Source of the DNA: Phymatolithon calcareum
Lineage: Eukaryota; Rhodophyta; Florideophyceae; Hapalidiales
Direction of reading: 5' to 3'
Length of the DNA stretch: 64,000 nt
Assembly: GCA_977006965.1 (NCBI GenBank)
Contig: OZ345368.1
Span: 1,922,001-1,986,000, forward strand
Shown here one piece after another: positions 40,243-50,907 of this stretch. The position numbers and the translations under genes are program-made. The notes under the pieces were generated by a model. That model did no database searches. It saw only the letters and a list, made by a program, of their open reading frames with translations, and was not told the origin of the DNA. Positions within the stretch are counted from its first letter, which is position 1; each line of letters opens with the position of its first letter.

Positions 40243-40914
40243 ATGGATTCAACGGCACAGCCCTCCGGTGCAGGGGAAGAGGAGGACCTAACGGGTGTGC
40301 AATGGAACGACAAGATGTATCTCACAATGGCCGGTCTGGAACGCAAGAACGCCATGGAGTATTTCTCCATGTCTCAATTCTACAACCGTTCCTGCAACAA
40401 CGAGCTGGTGAAGATGCAAAACCTCGACATCTCATTACTGGAGAAGATGGACGGCATAGAGTACGCCCTAGAGCCGTGCGACGAGAAGGCCAATGTATTT
40501 GTAATCACCAAAAGACTACGCAAGGTCGACCCGCCAAGTCTCTCCATTTTAGCCACGTACTACATCATTGACGGCAACGTCTACCAGGCGCCGTGTGCAC
40601 ATGTTGTGCTTGCTAACCGTACTACTCAAGCATTGCATTACCTCCGCCAGGCGTTCTCGAGCATGCAGGATGCGACAAGACTTACGCCGCACGGCGCACA
40701 CCGCTGGGACCCGGCGCCGAAGGCGCTAAGAAATACCGCCGATCATGTCGATGCTGGTGTTTCGCGCGGCGAGCATGGCGCTATGAATGCTGTGCTGTAT
40801 GATGTACTGGAGAAGAATAGACAGATTCAGGACGCACGGCAGACGATGGAGGCGGCTGCGGCGGCTAATGCGCAGACGATTGGGGCGGACGGCGGAGCGG
40901 GGACTGGAATTTAG
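40243..40914 (+). CDS. MED6: Mediator complex subunit 6
   Basis: The start is set at MDSTAQPSG; the frame is open to 40144 but the family begins near LTGVQWNDKMYL. The protein (223 aa) has the MED6 core: AMEYFSMSQFYNRSCNNELVKMQ, GIEYAL, then VFVITKRLRK and ATYYIIDGNVYQAP. The C-terminal region is a charged helix ending in Ala- and Gly-rich sequence. MED6 sits at the head-middle junction of Mediator, which links activators to RNA polymerase II in the nucleus. No intron. Length is close to that of animal and fungal homologues. Confidence 0.9.
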   Translation: MDSTAQPSGAGEEEDLTGVQWNDKMYLTMAGLERKNAMEYFSMSQFYNRSCNNELVKMQNLDISLLEKMDGIEYALEPCDEKANVFVITKRLRKVDPPSLSILATYYIIDGNVYQAPCAHVVLANRTTQALHYLRQAFSSMQDATRLTPHGAHRWDPAPKALRNTADHVDAGVSRGEHGAMNAVLYDVLEKNRQIQDARQTMEAAAAANAQTIGADGGAGTGI

Positions 40915-42235
40915 GTTGTGGTGATGTGAGGAATGTGTGAGTTGGTTTGTTTATTTTTTTGTACATCATGTAAATGAATTGTTGAGTGGTGGGTATGCGG
41001 GACTGGGGGAATCTTCAAGCACGATTCTCTGCTTGGTCGATGTATGCTTATTTTGGAGGCCCTCGCGCAGAATCCAGAGTTGGAGGGAGGATATGCAACT
41101 TCTGGGGATGACTGCAATTGAGGACGGCAAAATGATGCTAACGCACGCGACTACGAATTGGACAGACTATATGCTTCGTCTACGCTCATGGACCATTTGA
41201 GACAACAGTACAACGCGGGGGCAAGAGTTAGAAACAAAGGTATCGTTCGTTGTCAGTGATCTGATTCTTCCCCTGTGGAAGACACTGTGCATCTGAACTC
41301 AGCCGCATTGGCAGCCATAAAATGGCAGTCGGGCAGCAATAGCAAGCAAGCAACGTAGGGAAAATGCTATATACAGCCGTTGAGAAATAGATATTCGGCA
41401 ACTTCCCAAAGTGAAAAAAGCGCGCGCACGAGGTGAGACAAAAGTTCATTTATTGCAGAGGAGAGTCAGTCCGACACACAAGGATAGGATAGCGTGGGAC
41501 CGCGGTTGCCAAATATTAAGAGACGGATGCCTGAATGAATTGTCCGGAGCAAAGTGCAGATATTACAGGAGCACTTCTTATCGTCTACGCTCGCTCGCTC
41601 GGCTTCGCAAGGTGCAATGGCAGTCTACAATGGAAAGGTCGCACCGGAGCGAAAACAGGGAGCCAAACTTGATTTCATTCACATCGAACGGCTCGATCTG
41701 TAACGGAAGACATAGGAACACATGCATTCAGCCCCAATCCATGAGTTAGAAATTAATTCCGAGCAATATTGACGCGATGCGGATGTTGTTTGAGTCTCAG
41801 CCAGAAAATTATTAGACAACGATTTTTCGGTTTTTTTTCAGCAAGCACTCTAGCTAGTGCTTTCGAAAGGTGTCCGAAGATTACTCTCCGGATCATCACA
41901 GACGGTCGGCTTGCGCTGCAAAATGCGAAAAACTTACCATGTGCACAAAGACAGTGAACTTCTCGACCTACTGTAGTTGCAATGCCGAACTGCACCGCAC
42001 CCTCATCAGCATTTGATAGCAGATTTTGCCGCTCCATCGGGGTTGCATATCATACAGCATTGGGGCCGTCGACGATGCCACGGGTCACGAGACGTGGAGC
42101 CCTAAATGGAAGTGCTCCCAAATCTGAGTAAAACGACCAATCAACACAATGTGAATCTGAAATCCTCAAAATCTCCAATGAAATTTCTCTAGCCCTCAAA
42201 CGCTCTAATCCGTGATAAGAGCACAACCCAGTCCA
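40915..42235. other. Intergenic region MED6 to DAHP synthase
   Basis: 1.3 kb with no supported gene. Short frames (for example 41411-41749) lack any motif. The DAHP synthase promoter should lie in the right part. Confidence 0.45.
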
Positions 42236-43876
42236 ATGCCGCACACCGGCCGCACGATCAGGTACTCCTTTCCGATGAAGTCCGGAACTCCAGCCTTCGG
42301 GCTCGGCCCTGTGGTCATCCCCACAGCTAAATCGCCGCATGTCTCGAATCCAGCCACCTGCTCACCGCGCATGGTGACGACAGACCGTCCCGCAACAGGT
42401 AGTCCTGCAAGTGCGGGGGTATGGACGCCCACTTCCTGGCGTGCGATGCCCATCAAGCAGGTTCCCGACTACCCCGATCAGGCCGCTCTTTCCGCCATGG
42501 AGGCCAAGCTCTCTCGTTCCGTTCCACTCGTCTTCTCGGGTGAATGCGACCGTCTGACCGATCTTCTCGCAAAGGTGTCGCGCGGGGATGCATTTGTCAT
42601 TCAGGGTGGTGATTGTGCCGAGAGTTTTGCAGAGTTTGACAAATATGGCGGTCAGAACGTTCGCGACACGTTCACTCTCGTCATTCAGATGTCCATCATG
42701 TTGATGTACGGGCTTCGTCGACCGGTTGTGAAGATTCTGCGAAGCGCTGGACAGTTTGCCAAACCGCGTTCCAGTCCGTTTGAACGTGCAAAGAATCAGG
42801 AACTGCAGCTTCCTAGCTATCGTGGAGATATTGTTAATGGACCTGGTTTCACTATCGAGGACCGCGTCCCGAATCCCGCACGCATGGAGCAGGCATTTGT
42901 GCAGTCCACGGCGACAATTAATCTGCTCCGTACTCTGGCTTCCGGTGGTGCGCTCGATCTGCACAAGATTCACGATATCAATCTCAAGTTTGTGCGTGGC
43001 ACGCCGCAGGGGCGGCGTTTCACGTATTATGCGAATGACATCTCGAACGCGATCGCCTTCATGGAATCGTGCGGACTGCAACGCGATGCGCAGAACATTC
43101 GTCAGGCGGAGTTTTACGTTTCTCATGAATCGCTGTTACTTCCGTATGAGCAGGCATTGACGCGTCAGGATCCGGACACCGGGAAGTATTATGCGACTTC
43201 GGGGCACTTTTTATGGCTTGGGGATCGAACTCGGCAGCCTAATGGGGCTCATGTTGAATTTATGCGCGGTATTTCTAATCCTATTGGTATCAAATGTGGA
43301 CCCACTTTGTCAGCCTCGGATTTGTTGGAACTTCTCGACATTCTCAACCCGGATAATATCCCCGGAAGGATCACGTTGATTACACGCGTGGGGGCTGGAA
43401 AGGTTGCTGAACATTTGCCGAGAATGATTGAAACCGTTCGAAGAGCCGGTAGAAATGTGGTGTGGATGTGCGACCCCTGTCATGGAAATACCGAAAGCAC
43501 TTCGGATGGAATTAAGACGAGGTGTTTTGATAACATTTTGAGCGAAGTCAAGGAGTTCTTTGCTGTGCATGAGTCACATGATACTTATCCGGGTGGTGTT
43601 CATCTTGAACTGACTGGTCAGAATGTGACGGAATGCATGGGCGGCATGTTCGAGCTTACTGACCAGGATCTTAAACGGCGTTATGAAACTCATTGCGATC
43701 CGCGGCTTAACGGTATGTCTTTCTTTCCTTTCTCCTCATTCTGATCACCTGTGATGACTTGTGGCTTGTACTGACAGACATAATTGGGTCTTCCTCTTCT
43801 CTAATATGCAGCATCTCAAGCACTTGAGCTTGCGCTCTTACTGTCAGAAACCATGCAGAACAGGTGTCCCTTGTAA
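42236..43876 (+). CDS. Type II DAHP synthase, plastid, one intron
   Basis: This enzyme joins phosphoenolpyruvate and erythrose-4-phosphate, the first step of the shikimate pathway. The ATG of MPHTGRTIRY starts a Ser/Thr/Pro-rich plastid-transit-like leader of about 70 residues. The plant/bacterial type II fold follows with VFSGECDRLTDLL, FVIQGGDCAESF, RPVVKILRSAGQFAKPRS, GEAP-type loops, TSGHFLWLGDRTRQ, GIKCGPT and WMCDPCHGNTE with the metal-binding Cys/His/Glu. A 99-bp intron (43713-43811, GT...AG) splits the last conserved block. The second exon (43812-43876) supplies ASQALELALLLSETMQ and the usual C-terminus. The colinear frame alone would stop 11 codons into the intron. Confidence 0.93.
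43713..43811 (+). other. Spliceosomal intron in DAHP synthase
   Basis: The donor GTATGT and acceptor TATGCAG bound a 99-bp pyrimidine-rich stretch. Splicing restores the conserved C-terminal end of the protein in frame. It is one of only two introns I find in the gene island. Confidence 0.88.
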
Positions 43877-44103
43877 ATAGCAAGCAAGAAGGACAGAAAT
43901 ACATCCGCGACGAACGAACATTCACACCCATTTTGCGGTCCAGGGCTAGTCCTGTGCGATACAGTATCAGGATGAGTAGATGAAGTAGCCTCATGTGTTC
44001 CGGTGCCGCAGATCGGCAGAGGCATTCTTGTGACAAGTCAGTCTCTCAGCGGGACGCAAATAGATTCTTATAGAAACGCATGCATATCCACAGCACGATA
44101 TCG
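43877..44103. other. Convergent spacer DAHP synthase / ARP6
   Basis: 227 bp between two 3' ends. No gene seen. Confidence 0.5.
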
Positions 44104-45390
44104 TTATGTCGGTGGGTCTCTGCAATAAAATTTGGTTGCAAGAGCGTGCGATCCCTCCTCTTCATACTCCATTTTCGTTACCATTCGGAACGGCGGTTCT
44201 TCGTCAGAGGTGATGGCCTGAACACCTCCTCGTAGCGCTGCAAGAATGGGGTTCTCACTAACTGTGATGTTGATATCGTAAGCCGCGCTCACTAACGGTC
44301 GCAACTCATCCTCAATTCGACGTGCAAAGTTCTTGAAAAGGCAGTTGCCACCTACAAGCACAATATTTGCAAAAAGTTCAGCCCGAAACTCCTCCGGTGC
44401 CGACTGTACAGACTCGAAGATCATTTCCGCGACTCCCGCTTGTGAAATGCCAGCATCCGACGGATTGAACAACAGTTCCGGAATACTCACTCGCTCGTTG
44501 TTCATCACAAGCACTTGCTCAGACCCATCTAGCACCTCATCTGGCGTACGCACATGTCCAAGCGGATCCGCACCAATTGTGGATAAATCAGGTAAGATAT
44601 AATCCCTTCGCACCGGATTCTCCTTCCGTTTCATTAACGCAAGATCATTGACGTAATCCATCGACACATAGCACAATCGCTCCTTCACAGCATTCATCAC
44701 CACTGTCTCATCCATCATATTCCACGACCGATAACTCACCACCCGTTTCAACTGATTCGTCAGCGCCTTCCCGCCAATCGACAGCCTCCGCGCACACTCA
44801 GCCATCTCCCACCCGTCAATCACGGGCACCGCATGCGTGAAAGAAAACCCCGAGTCCAGCACGAGCATGCCGCCCGCTCCACACGCGGCCAATCTAGGCG
44901 CCGGCGCGACCGCGCACCGTCCGAACCCAAACTCCTCAAACACAAGCTCGTCCGTTGCAGCGCGCGTGTGCATCGGCACGCCGAGCGGCTCCGTCAACAC
45001 AAGCGCCATTTCCCCGAATGGTCGTGCAAGTCCCCCGAGCGCCAGACCGCGGTCTTCGGAGAATACGGACATCCAGACGTCGCGCTGCGCGTCCCACTGC
45101 GTGATGAAGCCGCGTTCCACGGTGCGCCGCAAGGTCATGCCGCCGAAATCTGGCGCGTCGCCGATCTCGGCACCAACTAGGAAACCGGGTGGTCGCTTTG
45201 ATGTTCCGAGTGCGCTGCGCGGGTAGCTTAAAGCTGTTTTCCCTACACGCGCTAACGCGTTCGGACACACATACTCGCGCACAACGCGCGAGGGGGCAGA
45301 AGTTGTGGAACCCGCCGGCAAGGGATCGTCGCCCACTAGGGCGGCTTTTATCAGCCCGCCGCCGTTGTCCAGCACTAGCACTGGCGCCAT
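44104..45390 (-). CDS. ARP6: Actin-related protein 6 (SWR1-type complex)
   Basis: A 428-aa actin-fold protein. The N-terminus VLDNGGGLIKAALVG is the phosphate-1 loop; VERGFITQWDAQRDVWMSVF and MLVLDSGFSFTHAVPVIDGW are typical of ARP6 rather than actin. RLSIGGKALTNQLKRVVSYR and MDETVVMNAVKERLCYVSMDY then follow closely the ARP6 pattern. C-terminal parts NIVLVGGNCLFKNF and the YEEEG tail fit as well. ARP6 is a core member of the SWR1/SRCAP complex, which exchanges histone H2A for H2A.Z in nuclear chromatin. No intron. Its start faces the Obg gene, 346 bp apart. Confidence 0.88.
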   Translation of the reverse strand: MAPVLVLDNGGGLIKAALVGDDPLPAGSTTSAPSRVVREYVCPNALARVGKTALSYPRSALGTSKRPPGFLVGAEIGDAPDFGGMTLRRTVERGFITQWDAQRDVWMSVFSEDRGLALGGLARPFGEMALVLTEPLGVPMHTRAATDELVFEEFGFGRCAVAPAPRLAACGAGGMLVLDSGFSFTHAVPVIDGWEMAECARRLSIGGKALTNQLKRVVSYRSWNMMDETVVMNAVKERLCYVSMDYVNDLALMKRKENPVRRDYILPDLSTIGADPLGHVRTPDEVLDGSEQVLVMNNERVSIPELLFNPSDAGISQAGVAEMIFESVQSAPEEFRAELFANIVLVGGNCLFKNFARRIEDELRPLVSAAYDINITVSENPILAALRGGVQAITSDEEPPFRMVTKMEYEEEGSHALATKFYCRDPPT

Positions 45391-45736
45391 GCTAGACGCA
45401 GGGGTGCTGGCTGGCGCGTTTGACGGCCGACAAGAAGAGTGACACGGTTTCTGAGAGGGACAACGACGGAAATCGCGCTATTCCGCTCTTTCGAAATGAA
45501 CGATTCGTTTAGCCAGGTACGATTTGAAATGAGTTTAATCTCCGACACGTGGCACAAAGGTCTGAAAACCCAAAAAACATTCAATCTCATTTTTTATGAT
45601 AGTTCGGATCAAACTTCAAGGAGAGCTCGGCGAAAAAAGAAGCTTAAGCAATTGCTTAGCTTTATTTTCAACCAGCAGATCGAGACGATTACCAAGGAGT
45701 CAACAGCCGTCGCCGACGTTCCGCAGTAGGTCCAAA

Positions 45737-47317
45737 ATGCATTGCTTCCAGGCTCAATTCGCAGGGCGACCTATTGACGCAGGCGCACACCCCGGAAGAA
45801 CACTAATCCAAAAATGCCACCGTCTTCCGTCTCGCCGACCTCGTGCTCATCGTCCTTTTGTCTCGCATTCGATACCATCAATGACAACAGAAGCGTCCCC
45901 CGATGCATCCCCGTCGAAAAAATTCGCACCATTACCAATTTCCTCAACACCGTCTCAGTCGCAGACCCCGACAACAACATCCTCCAACTGGATGTTCTTC
46001 GACGTAGCGCGCGTCCTCGTGAAAGGCGGCACGGGAGGCAAGGGATGCATGGCCTTCCGGCGCGAAAAAGGGAACGCAAAGGGTGGTCCAGCGGGCGGAA
46101 ACGGCGGTCATGGCGGCAGCATTCTTTTCGAGGCCCGGACGGGTGCGAACACTCTGGCCAAATTCCGTGGTGGCGCTGCGTTCCGCGCCGAACACGGTCT
46201 CAACGGTACCGGAAAGGCTCGTACAGGATCCTCTGCTCCCAATATGATTGTTTCGGTTCCTCTGGGTACTATCGTGCGATCGAGCACTGGTGCCGTGCTG
46301 GCGGACCTGACCAGTCCAGGGCAGACATTCGTGGCCGCGAGCGGTGGACGAGGCGGACGCGGAAATCTTGCATTCAAAACGGACCGTAATACCGCACCCA
46401 GGTTGTGCGAGCCCGGCGAACCGGGAGTGGAGCGATGGCTTGCACTGGAACTCAAATTGGTTGCTGATGTTGCACTCGTAGGCATTCCTAACGCTGGGAA
46501 GAGCACTTTTCTAAGGGCGGTTTCCAACGCACGACCTAAGGTCGCGGATTATCCGTTCACTACTGTCGTGCCGAATCTTGGTGTCGTGGACGGTGAGGAT
46601 GGCACTGGGCTTGTTATCGCGGACGTGCCGGGGTTGGTGGAAGGGGCGCATCGCGGTGTGGGAATGGGAGTGGCGTTTTTGCGGCATGTGGAGCGATGCA
46701 AGGTTGTGTTGCATATTGTGGATGGAAGTGCATCGGATGAGGATGTTTTGTACAGATATCGTGCAATTCGAGGGGAAATGGAATTATTTAACCCGGCTCT
46801 GGGACGGAAGAAAGAAGTCGTACTGGTGAATAAGGCTGACATGCCGGGTGTGGCTGAGCGGTGGGAAAATGGGCTGCGCGAGAAACTCGTAACTGAAATT
46901 GGCTCACATCGCCGCGTAGCGCTTGTCAGTGCGATGCAAAAAGACGGTGTGCGCGATGTGCTGCGCAGGCTCGATTCACTTGTAGCTAGTGTTGATGAGG
47001 ACGATGCGCTGGTTGTTCTTGGGGATGAGGATGATGTGGCGCGCGGTCCTGACGTTGACGTTAGAAGAGATGCAACTGGACGTCTGGAGATTTCGGGGTG
47101 GAAGGTGGAAAGGGCATTCAGAATGACACATTGGGACTACGTTGAATCTGTGGATAGGTTCCAGAGAATTTTGGCTGCGATCGGAGTGAACGCGACACTG
47201 GAGGAGCGCGGTGCCAAAGATGGTGATATGGTTGTGTGTTGTGATCGAGAGTTTGTCTACTCCAGTACTGAAAACGTTTACAGTGCCGCTGCTATGGAGG
47301 ATGGGTATTTCGACTAG
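45737..47317 (+). CDS. Obg/CgtA-type GTPase, probably plastid
   Basis: The start is placed at MHCFQAQFAGRP (45737); the upstream in-frame codons look noncoding. About 95 residues of Ser/Pro/Arg-rich leader suggest an organelle transit peptide. The Gly-rich Obg domain follows (FDVARVLVKGGTGGKGCMAF ... GGPAGGNGGHGGSI). The GTPase domain comes next: G1 GIPNAGKST, G2 in YPFTTVVPNLG, G3 ADVPGLVEGA, G4 NKAD, G5 VSA. An OCT-like C-terminal domain ends in GDMVVCCDREFVY. Obg proteins assist late large-ribosomal-subunit assembly. The OCT domain matches the bacterial/plastid form. No intron. Only 46 bp separate it from the end of dapF. Confidence 0.9.
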   Translation: MHCFQAQFAGRPIDAGAHPGRTLIQKCHRLPSRRPRAHRPFVSHSIPSMTTEASPDASPSKKFAPLPISSTPSQSQTPTTTSSNWMFFDVARVLVKGGTGGKGCMAFRREKGNAKGGPAGGNGGHGGSILFEARTGANTLAKFRGGAAFRAEHGLNGTGKARTGSSAPNMIVSVPLGTIVRSSTGAVLADLTSPGQTFVAASGGRGGRGNLAFKTDRNTAPRLCEPGEPGVERWLALELKLVADVALVGIPNAGKSTFLRAVSNARPKVADYPFTTVVPNLGVVDGEDGTGLVIADVPGLVEGAHRGVGMGVAFLRHVERCKVVLHIVDGSASDEDVLYRYRAIRGEMELFNPALGRKKEVVLVNKADMPGVAERWENGLREKLVTEIGSHRRVALVSAMQKDGVRDVLRRLDSLVASVDEDDALVVLGDEDDVARGPDVDVRRDATGRLEISGWKVERAFRMTHWDYVESVDRFQRILAAIGVNATLEERGAKDGDMVVCCDREFVYSSTENVYSAAAMEDGYFD

Positions 47318-47363
47318 CTACTTTTAACTGTTAATAATGCTTCTAAGCATTCTTTCTACGACA

Positions 47364-48335
47364 CTATTCCTCCAATTGACCGGAGAACACAAGCTGTGCC
47401 GGACCAGTCATAAAAACGTGTCCGTCATCACCTTCCGCCCATTGCACGACGAGATCACCACCCGGAAGCACAACTGTCACATCCTTCCCACGCTTCACAC
47501 GGCCGGTGAGCACGGCGGCTACAACCACTGCACATGCACCAGTCCCGCAAGCAAGCGTTCTACCCGCTCCGCGCTCCCAAACTAGCATTTGCAGTTTGTT
47601 TTCAGATAGAACTTTAACAAACTCTGTGTTTGTCTTCGCAGGGAACTTTTCATGCGTTTCAAATGCAGGACCATCCTGCTCCAACCTTGCGTCCATGACG
47701 GCATAATCGTCATCGTTGACAAAAATCACAGAATGCGGATTCCCCATCGACACAGCCGTGGCCGACCAATTCTTCCCGAGCACACTGAGGGTGTCCACAA
47801 ACCCGTTAGAGATGTTGCACTGCAATGCAGTGGGAACATCAGCCGCGGCAAGAATCGGTGCCCCCATGTCGACACGTACAGCTCCTCCAGGTCGGATTTC
47901 AGGAACTATGACGCCTGCGCCGGTATCGACGCGGAAAGTACCAGGTACACGACCCTCGAGACCGAGATCTGCCGCAAAACGCGCAAGACAGCGGATGCCA
48001 TTGCCGCACATCTCAGGCTCTGATCCGTCGGAGTTGAAAAGACGCATGCCGAAATCGGACTGAGGCTGCGAAGGGGGTAGGAGAAATATAACGCCGTCGG
48101 CTCCGACGCCCGTGTGGCGATCGCATACTGTCGCGGCCTTTTGCGGCTCGAGAAATGGAGATGGGGATCGACGGTTATCGATCAGTACGAAGTCGTTGCC
48201 TAGACCGTGGTACTTGCGAAATGCAGTCATAGTCACATTGGAAGGGATGGGCGGAGCGCTCGGAAGTAGGGACGAGGACTGTCGTGAGAGGACGTGCGAA
48301 GGCAGGAAAGAAGAGGCGAAGCAGAACAAAGTCAT
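47364..48335 (-). CDS. dapF: Diaminopimelate epimerase, plastid
   Basis: DapF interconverts LL- and meso-diaminopimelate, the penultimate step of lysine synthesis. The protein starts at MTLFCFASSFLPSHVLSRQS (48335), a Ser-rich transit-like leader of about 35 residues. The mature enzyme follows (MTAFRKYHGLGNDFVLID). The two catalytic cysteines are in PEMCGNGIRC and in LACGTGACAV, and GNPHSVIFV and TNTEFV are present. The total of 323 residues is normal for a targeted DapF. The longer frame up to 48581 reads noncoding-like sequence and is rejected. No intron. It is convergent with the Obg gene. Confidence 0.92.
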   Translation of the reverse strand: MTLFCFASSFLPSHVLSRQSSSLLPSAPPIPSNVTMTAFRKYHGLGNDFVLIDNRRSPSPFLEPQKAATVCDRHTGVGADGVIFLLPPSQPQSDFGMRLFNSDGSEPEMCGNGIRCLARFAADLGLEGRVPGTFRVDTGAGVIVPEIRPGGAVRVDMGAPILAAADVPTALQCNISNGFVDTLSVLGKNWSATAVSMGNPHSVIFVNDDDYAVMDARLEQDGPAFETHEKFPAKTNTEFVKVLSENKLQMLVWERGAGRTLACGTGACAVVVAAVLTGRVKRGKDVTVVLPGGDLVVQWAEGDDGHVFMTGPAQLVFSGQLEE

Positions 48336-48875
48336 GGTTGTGTGTGAAGAGTTCGCGGTCGCAGAGCAATCGTGGGAGCCGGAGGTTTTCCGTGTGCACA
48401 TCACCCATAATCTATGAGCACAAAATTGTTTTTCTGAGGTGCAATACATGTGCAACGTGTAACTTCTGTGCAGCAAGCAATTGTGCTCATAAAACAAGAG
48501 CCAGATTGTCGATAATGATCTCACCTGGATAGCATTCCCCAGCTTTTGTAGAAAAAATTCAGACACATGCCTATTAGGCAACAGCAGTGGTCCCCGCCGC
48601 TCTCCTCCAAAGCTGTATAGGATTGCAATGCTGTATTCAGCTGGAGAGCGCCTAGGCGTAATTTGATTCTGTACAGAATTATTTTCGCTCGTTTTATGCG
48701 TTACGTCAGTACAGTTATGCAGAGGACCGGCACTTCCACGTATCGAAGCATAGATTAATCATCTTGATCCACGGAGCCTTGCTGCAATTTACACTTATGG
48801 CTGCCATAAAAGGCCATTTGCTGTTTGCTCTCCCGCTGGAGGCGAACCGGAATCTGATGTGGCACGGAAATCACG
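48336..48875. other. Divergent intergenic region dapF / peroxidase
   Basis: 540 bp between two divergent starts; it should carry both promoters. No gene and no clear TATA box seen. Confidence 0.45.
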
Positions 48876-50588
48876 ATGAATCGCACGCGAACGATCGAAG
48901 TGGCGTTTGTCACTGCACTTATTCTGGCTACAGTTGCGCCGGGCGTTGAAAGTTCTGGCATTTTTGCCCGTCTCCTTCACGGCAAGGCATGCGGTATACC
49001 GCGAAATGTGCTTCTGGAAATTGCGGCGCCGGGCTCGGCAAACACGCCTGAAGGACTTGGCTACATGGAAGGTATAGTCTCTTGAAAACCCAGAGGCCTG
49101 TAAATCCCTGCTTTAAACACCGTCCAGCCACTGACCTGAAATTGCATCTCCCCTATGTTCCCCCTCCCTAACCCAGATTCCTCTGCTCGTGGCACGGATA
49201 ACAATGCACAGCTGCGTGCTGCCGCAGGCATTACCTATCTGGGTCAGCTGATGTCGCACGATATGGCCGAGTTCGACGCTGCCGATTTCAGCGCCGACAA
49301 ACGGCCGAAATTGCAACGCTTTCTTCGGAATCGCGCCTCACCGTTCCTGGATCTCGACACACTGTACGAGCATGCCGGCAATCGGCATCCGAGGGACATT
49401 TCTAACAGCGCGAAATTGCTCCTTGGAAACGCACAAAACATCAACGACTGGACGAGACATCCGGACGGAAGGGCGCGCATCGCGGACAAGAGGAATGACG
49501 AACATCTCATTATCTCCCAATTGACAGCTTTATTTGCGCGTTTGCACAACAAGTTTATCGATGAAATGGACCGCATCCCGTCTCGAAAACGGTGGTCCTC
49601 TCGTTGGAAGTTCCACGTAGCCAGATCGCTCGTGCGACAGCATTGGCAGTCCATTATACTCACTGATTTTCTCCCGCTCGTTGTCACGTCAGACGTGATA
49701 GCATCCGTGCGAAAGAACGGTCGCAAATGGTACGTCGGTCACCCGTACCGCAGACGGCACATTCCGCTTGAGTTTGCGGTCGGTACAAACAGATTGGGTC
49801 ACTCCATTGGACGCGGACGGTATGCACTGAATGGGCAGAAGATTGATACCGATGGGAGTCCGAAACGATTTCGAATCTTCCCGTTGAATGAGGAGGAGGC
49901 GAAACCGGAGAATAATTTGCTGGGTGGTCGACCTATTTCGTCGCAGTTTGTCATTGAATGGAATAGATTCTTCAATTTCAGTGACTCCACTATCGGAGAC
50001 ATTGCCAATGACAGTGATCAGTTCGCTGGATTGCAAGTTTATAGGCGAATTGACCGTCTGTATGCCCGTCCATTGATGCGCCTCCCTGTGCGCGACGCTT
50101 CGAACTCCATTGGGTTGCCTGTTAACACAATCGGGGGTGCAAATAATTCCGTCGCAGGTGAGAGCGTCATTTCACTCGCGCAGCTGGACCTTCTACGCGG
50201 TCTTTCCGTTGGGCTACCGTGCGGCATCGATGTTTCGAGGAGATTCATCGGGGCTGACGCGTTGTCGCTGGATGAATTTGACCTTTTCAAACCTAAAGTT
50301 GAAAATGGGGCGGCGCTGGCGGAAGGATCGGTCGATGATGTACCGTTTCTACTATATGTTCTTCAGGAAGGAAGAACGCAGACAGCTGGGGAGCGTCTCG
50401 GAGCATTTGGAGGTCGAATTCAGGCAGAGGTGATTCTCGGCGTACTTGAGGCTGATAAAAAGTCCATTTTGAATGTGCGAGGACCAAAGTGGAAGTCGTT
50501 CATTACGGGCAAGAGTGCGTTCTCGATGGTGGACCTTATCCAGTATGTTGAGGGCGATCTGGTAGCTGTGAATCCCGCAGAAATGTAA
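48876..50588 (+). CDS. Secreted animal-type haem peroxidase, one intron
   Basis: Exon 1 (48876-49071) encodes a signal peptide (VAFVTALILATVAPGVESSG). A 105-bp GT...AG intron (49072-49176) follows, and exon 2 runs to 50588, giving 535 aa. The body is an animal haem peroxidase (myeloperoxidase/peroxinectin superfamily): distal His and Ca-binding Asp in YLGQLMSHDMAEFD, IILTDFLPLVV, and proximal His in EFAVGTNRLGHSIGRGRY. It should oxidise halides or phenolics with hydrogen peroxide outside the cell. Such enzymes are linked to defence and wall chemistry in red algae; that role is inference. The protein is shorter at the C-terminus than peroxinectins and has no RGD-type or extra domain. Confidence 0.88.
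49072..49176 (+). other. Spliceosomal intron in peroxidase
   Basis: GTATAG...CCCAG; removal joins GYME to DSSARGTD in frame, linking signal peptide to catalytic domain. Confidence 0.82.
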
Positions 50589-50907
50589 AGGAGAACTGAT
50601 TGAGGGTATCTTTTTCAGATGCGCATCTCGAGTGCAAATGTTTTGGCACTCCGGCATCGAGCTGAAAGGTGAGAACACGCGACCCTTGGATTTGTGCAAA
50701 ATTATCTCGTGAAACAACAATCAACGCTGCAAAGGCAAGGCACGAAGAACAATGAAGGACAGAATGCTTTACGTGCTCGACATGAAGACTAAAACTAAAT
50801 GCATTTCGGGGCATAAGGTCCCCGAATGATGCCGACGTGACCAAACGATTAAAATTCGCCACCTATTGTGCAAGCCGCACTGGGAAGCGAATCCAGACAA
50901 AATTTTC
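50589..50907. other. Convergent spacer after peroxidase
   Basis: 320 bp, no supported gene. Confidence 0.5.

Noticed and set aside
42212-43744. DAHP synthase as a single exon ending at 43744
   Set aside because: The last residues (GMSFFPFSSF) come from intron sequence; splicing at 43713-43811 gives the conserved C-terminus.
47364-48581. dapF start at 48581 giving 405 aa
   Set aside because: The extra N-terminal 82 residues look noncoding; the Met at 48335 begins a transit-like leader directly before the mature enzyme.
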